Shown here: positions 6,841 through 10,213 of the stretch, piece by piece
How positions within the stretch are numbered: position 1 is the first letter of the stretch
How the letters are laid out: each line of letters starts with the position of its first letter
Source of the DNA: Hemicentrotus pulcherrimus
Taxonomy: Eukaryota; Echinodermata; Echinoidea; Camarodonta; Strongylocentrotidae
Direction of reading: 5' to 3'
Length of the DNA stretch: 10,213 nucleotides
NCBI GenBank assembly: GCA_003118195.1
Contig: BEXV01003265.1
Coordinates: forward strand, 3,690 to 13,902
Made by a program: the position numbers and the translations under genes
Notes under the pieces: model-generated
The model's input: the letters and a program-made list of their open reading frames with translations, nothing else
The model's database searches: none
What the model was told of the DNA's origin: nothing

Positions 6841-7688
6841 TATATCGAGTTAAGGTCTAAATCGAGTTAAGAATTGCCGGTTCTGGGTCAATATCGAGTT
6901 GAGGGTTGCTGATTATGAGTCTATATCGAGTTAAGGGTTGCTTTTTATGGGTCTATATCAAGTTAAGGGTTGCTTGTTATGGATCTATATCGAGTTAAGG
7001 GTTGCCTGTTATGGATCTATATCGAGTTAAGGGTTGCTGGTTATGAGTCTATATCGAGTTAAGGGTTGCTTTTTATGGGTCTATATCGAGTTAAGGATTG
7101 CTTGTTATGGATCTATATCGAGTTAAGGGTTGCTTGTTATGGATCTATATCGAGTTAAGGGTTGCTTTTTATGGGTCTATATCGAGTTAAGGGTTGCTTT
7201 TTATGGGTCTATATCGAGTTAAGGGTTGCTGATTATGGATCTATATCGAGTTAAGGGTTGCTGGTTTTGAGTCTATATCGAGTTAAGGGTTGCTGGTTAT
7301 GGGTCTATATCGAGTTAAGGGTTGCTGGTTATGAGTCTATATCGAGTTAAGGGTTGCTGGTTATGGGTCTATTCAAGTTAAGGGTTGCTGGTTATGGATC
7401 TATATCGAGTTAAGGGTTGCTGGTTATGGGTCTATTCAAGTTAAGGGTTGCTGGTTATGGATCTATATCGAGTTAAGGGTTGCTGGTTATGGGTCTATTC
7501 AAGTTAAGGGTTGCTGGTTATGGATCTATATCGAGTTAAGTGTTGCTGGTTATGGGTCTATATCGAGTTAAGGGTTGCTGGTTATGGGTCTATATCGAGT
7601 TAAGGGTTGCTGGTTATGGGTCTATATCGAGTTAAGGGTTGCTGGTTATGGATCTATATCGAGTTAAGGGTTGCTGATTATGGGTCTA
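6841..7688. repeat. 32-bp tandem repeat array, about 27 units
   Basis: Units start atatcgagttaagggttgc and continue with a variable part (tggttatgg, ttgttatgg, tttttatgg or tgattatgg) and g/atct, giving a 32-bp period. Three units have the variant attcaag in place of atatcgag and are 31 bp. About 27 copies are present; the first is shortened to 16 bp and the next few diverged, while the interior is more than 90% alike. Every unit contains taa or tga in some frames and the period is not a multiple of three, so it is not a protein repeat. On the minus strand it lies inside the predicted intron between exons a and b. Unequal exchange or replication slippage would explain the variant pattern. Confidence 0.98.
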
Positions 7689-7908
7689 CATCTGTAATAT
7701 CGCATTGATCAGTGATCTATCTATTCAAATTTGTAAAGTGTACAAATGCATTGTGCAATCTATCTTTAATAGTTGGTTCGGAAGACAAGAGTAGAACGAA
7801 GTAACGTTTCCAAATGGCTTTTAAACAGTTTTTGTAACGAATTTACTTGCTTGACCAAAGCTCAACTTTTTGGGGTGAAATGTTGAGAACGGTTCGTAAT
7901 ATCGTTAC
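7689..7908. other. intron sequence between the tandem array and exon a
   Basis: No repeat or coding-like stretch was recognised. The plus-strand cctgtatttcag at about 7908-7919 resembles an acceptor, but it is the reverse of the exon a donor region and is not used here. Confidence 0.4.
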
Positions 7909-7987
7909 CTGTATTTCAGGATAAAGATGGGACAATCAATCTTCTCTCCAAGAGCGTGAGAACGGGTGTTAAGTCCTCGTTTACCAG
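7909..7987 (-). CDS. internal exon a of the G-domain-like protein
   Basis: This 79-nt minus-strand exon follows a long pyrimidine tract (8000-8060) and the acceptor cattcctatag (AG at 7988-7989). It ends at the donor AG|GTAACG (7909/7908). It starts with two bases (CT), encodes 25 residues beginning GKRGLNTRSHALGEK and ending DCPIFILKY, and leaves AG to join exon b. If the preceding exon ends in one base, the split codon NCT before GGT could be proline, so the junction could complete a DTPG-type G3 motif followed by KRG; this is inference. DCPIFILKY is a typical hydrophobic beta strand of a G domain. The P-loop (G1) exon was not found upstream in the window. Phases on the downstream side agree with exon b. 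Confidence 0.6.
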
Positions 7988-8070
7988 CTATAGGAATGCG
8001 TCATTTAGAAAAAGAACAAAAGAAGAAAAACAAAAGTTTAAGAAAAAGAAAGAAAAAACAGGTTTGCCTT
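7988..8070 (-). promoter_or_regulatory. branch/polypyrimidine region of the exon a acceptor
   Basis: On the minus strand this is a long run of T and C with few purines (A/G-rich on the plus strand, 8008-8060), ending in cattcctatag at the intron boundary. It is the best splice-acceptor context in the window and supports exon a. Confidence 0.5.
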
Positions 8071-9590
8071 GTTACACGTGACACGATCGTTATTGTTGTT
8101 GTTGGTAATAGTTTAATGGCGTTTATTCAGTATTGAATATATACGTCATATATTCAGTTTCATAAGAAAATCAGTAATACAGATGTAAACTGAGAATAAA
8201 AATCTGTAGTGATATAATAAATTAGTCAGTAACGCAGTTTATAAGGAGTCTCTAGATGGTTTTCAACTTCGTGTTTCTGCTTTTGTATAAGTTAAATCTG
8301 GTCAGCCCGGTTTCGATTGCATGGAAAACTAGCTTTGCTCGATTTGAAACAGGCTTCTCGTGCGTGCACAGTGATCCTTTTATCGTGTAACGCACGGTGC
8401 CTAGACTACTCAGAAACACATAAACACTAAATTGAGACACATCGTACAGGGGCGCTCCTGAACCGAATTTCCAATCCATTCAAGCAAATTGTTATACACA
8501 TCTACATTATCACTATTTGTAAGCAAACATTAAAGTGAGCTTTAACCGCGCAAATGCAACAAAACACAACCCATAACAATAATGAAATAATTAGTTTATA
8601 TAGGGATGAAAACAAATTAGAAACATTCTCACCCAGATAACATAAGATCTCCTGGGAGTATGTGGGCAAATATAGTGGTTACAATGTTGCATGAACAAAA
8701 TTGCTCTTAAATGTCCTAGTAATAATCGATTTGTATGCAGCGTGTGTGCATAAAAAAAAAAAGTGTGTGATGGAATAGTGTGGGCGCGCCGATGTGTGTG
8801 TAGTCACATCATCCCGATATCTGTGAAAAGTTACATTTACTGTACATATTAGATCATTTTCTTATCATTTTGAGCAAACACGTTTCAATTTCTGAATTAA
8901 ATTTTGAATTGGATTCACTTTTTCTGCAACGTACAAATCAAATGGCATTTCCGCAATATTACGTACAGTGTGTATTATACTACATAACTGTTATACCATA
9001 GAATAATACTAAATTATCATTATTTTTTTTCCTTTCAATTATTCATTGAGAGAGTTGTAGCGGAATATTACTAGACGAAAAGCTGCATGCGCGGAAATCA
9101 TTACGATAAGGATATTATGCTCCGCCTTTTTTGGATTATTTGAAGACGAAATAAGCACCCAATGAGGCTTTCTGATTAGATAATAGAGCCATGAATATGC
9201 ACTTTATTAACAGTACCATTCAAAAAATCTTGACCTCATTGTGTCACTTTAATTTAGCAGATTTATGCACGACGCTACTAAATTAGTCCACGGAGAATGA
9301 TTGAAATAATTCCAAAATGATATGCATGCTTTGATGCCGCACAATACACAAAGACGGTGGTCCGGTGCTTTATTATCAGTAGTACTTGCAAAAAAAATTT
9401 CTCGAGTGTATAAACTGTGTCGTTATCAGGGGCGTCGCAAGATCTTTGTCAGAAGGGGAGTGGCGAGGGTGTAGAGGCCACCGATTACCGACAAAACGAG
9501 CAACCAATTACCAACAAATATATTAATGCTAATGTCCAAATGTCTACAATTTAAACCTATAATATCGGGACCAGGAACTAAGGTATTTTT
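8071..9590. other. 1.5-kb AT-rich region, no gene recognised
   Basis: I searched the minus strand here for the missing P-loop exon (a GKS/GKT pattern) and did not find one. The 75-codon minus-strand open frame at 8252-8479 has no family resemblance and no good donor. Small items seen: a 7-bp inverted repeat, cgtgcgt (8359-8365) with acgcacg (8390-8396); an A-run (8752-8762) between GT-rich stretches (about 8740-8800); and a segment starting caggggcgtcgcaag (about 9429) that looks like the terminal style of dispersed DNA elements. The rest may be intron or upstream sequence of the minus-strand gene. Confidence 0.4.
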
Positions 9591-10200
9591 CATTCCCCCC
9601 TCCCGCGCGAAGCGCGGAAAATTGACCCTTCATTAAATTATTAGAGAAAGAAGACGATCCGTTGTACCGTTCTCGACTCTTAATTCTTCTGACCCAGTTC
9701 CCCCCTCGCCCCACCCCGAGCGAAGCGCGGCAGTTTTGACGTTTCAATAAATCATTATTCTTAGTCCTTGTCTGAATTTATTTTCGCCCATCCCGCGCGA
9801 AGCGCAGAAGCTTTCATGTGTCATTAAACTATTAGAGAAAGAACACGCTTCATTATACCGGTTCCGTCTCTTAATCCTTGTCTGAATTCATTTCCGCCCA
9901 TCTCACGTGAAGCGCGGAAGCTTTGACGTTTCATTAAACTATTACTCTTAATCCTAGTCTGAATTCATATTCGCCCATCTCACGCAAAGCGCGGAAGCTT
10001 TCACGTTTCATTAAACTGCAAGAGAAAAAAGACGATTCGTCAGTGTTCTTGTCTAAATTCAGCTTACCCCCTCCCGCACAAAGCGCGGAAACTTTGACCC
10101 GGGACTTGACACTTCATTAAATTATGAGACAAAGAATACGATCCGTTGTACCTCTGGTTGTACGCTTCTCGACTCTTCATTCTTGTTTGGACACAGTCCC
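9591..10200. repeat. degenerate tandem array with CCGCGC-GAA-GCGCGG hairpin cores
   Basis: Six cores related to ccgcgcgaagcgcgg lie at 9603-9617, 9716-9730, 9793-9807, 9903-9917, 9980-9994 and 10074-10088. Each is followed by gaaactttgac- or gaagctttcac-like sequence and cattaaa. The spacings are 113, 77, 110, 77 and 94 bp. Longer units carry an extra segment like attagagaaagaagacgatccg; the 77-bp units lack it. The first core is a perfect 6-bp stem with a GAA triloop; later cores have mutations mostly in the left arm while agcgcgg is kept. The minus-strand frame at 9544-9747 only reads through the array. Copies are diverged, so this is an old satellite or the internal repeat of a larger element. 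Confidence 0.9.
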
Positions 10201-10213
10201 CCCCCCCCCCCCC
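10198..10213. repeat. terminal poly-C run at the window edge
   Basis: Sixteen C end the window. In the array similar but shorter C-rich stretches precede a hairpin core (for example 9594-9604 and 9699-9706), so a further unit may follow. Confidence 0.85.

Noticed and set aside
6841..7688. Regular repeats considered as a CRISPR array
   Set aside because: The units are contiguous and nearly identical without unique spacers, and the window is animal-like.
6841..7688. Array considered as interstitial telomere repeat because of ttaaggg
   Set aside because: The period is 32 bp and TTAGGG itself does not occur in tandem.
8252..8479. 75-codon minus-strand open frame upstream of exon a, considered as a first exon
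   Set aside because: No consensus donor lies in or near it, and it has no P-loop or other G-domain motif.
8633..8651. Possible 19-nt micro-exon on the minus strand
   Set aside because: A good acceptor-like (ttgcccacatactcccag) and donor-like (gtgaga) pair frame it, and the length would give the phase needed for exon a. The six encoded residues do not give the expected G3 motif, and such a short match can arise by chance.

Overview
The window looks like AT-rich, intron-containing animal DNA. It has no bacterial operon structure, ribosome-binding sites or long ORFs. Degenerate non-LTR retrotransposon sequence, small TIR elements, microsatellites, poly-C tracts and satellite arrays fit a marine invertebrate. 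An echinoderm is my best guess from the general style of the repeats, but this is inference and a mollusc or other lophotrochozoan is not excluded.

The main coding content is a split gene on the minus strand, recognised from short exons. Exon a (7909-7987), exon b (6127-6197) and exon d (3816-4105) have good splice signals and matching phases. Read in order they give the middle and C-terminal part of a G-domain-like (P-loop NTPase) protein: a GKRG start that could complete a split G3 motif, the hydrophobic strand DCPIFILKY, an amphipathic helix, a second strand GYPIMVVTF, then GSVFFIENFT and a C-terminal helix before a stop. The exon with the P-loop (G1) was not found and probably lies beyond the right edge. 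A fourth candidate exon (5585-5740) is phase-symmetric, could be included or skipped in frame, and encodes a strongly hydrophobic segment; it is doubtful.

Layout, left to right: a GGGGTAATTGTCC-type mini-tandem (5-61); a piggyBac-like TTAA-flanked MITE (417-496) against a decayed reverse-transcriptase fragment (about 500-907, minus); poly-C and (AAAT)n (1127-1202); first copy of a roughly 390-bp dispersed repeat R (1339-1729); AT-rich noncoding DNA with short inverted repeats and one N (2101-3600); a cluster of ATGGTA/TACCAT motifs with a hairpin (3623-3815); the terminal exon d (3816-4105); an intron of about 2 kb (4106-6126) holding simple repeats, a truncated Tc1/mariner-type MITE, the second R copy, a complete 191-bp MITE, an AT repeat, the doubtful exon and a perfect 27-bp inverted repeat; exon b; a second intron (6198-7908) filled by a 27-copy, 32-bp tandem array (6841-7688); exon a; about 1.5 kb without recognised genes; and a degenerate array built on the GCGC-GAA-GCGC hairpin core (about 9590-10200), ending in a poly-C run at the window edge.

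No CRISPR array, rRNA, tRNA or complete mobile element with coding capacity was seen. The features most worth follow-up are the split G-domain gene, its two introns loaded with structured repeats (the 32-bp array and the 27-bp perfect hairpin), and the two homologous R segments with an almost unchanged 157-bp core.
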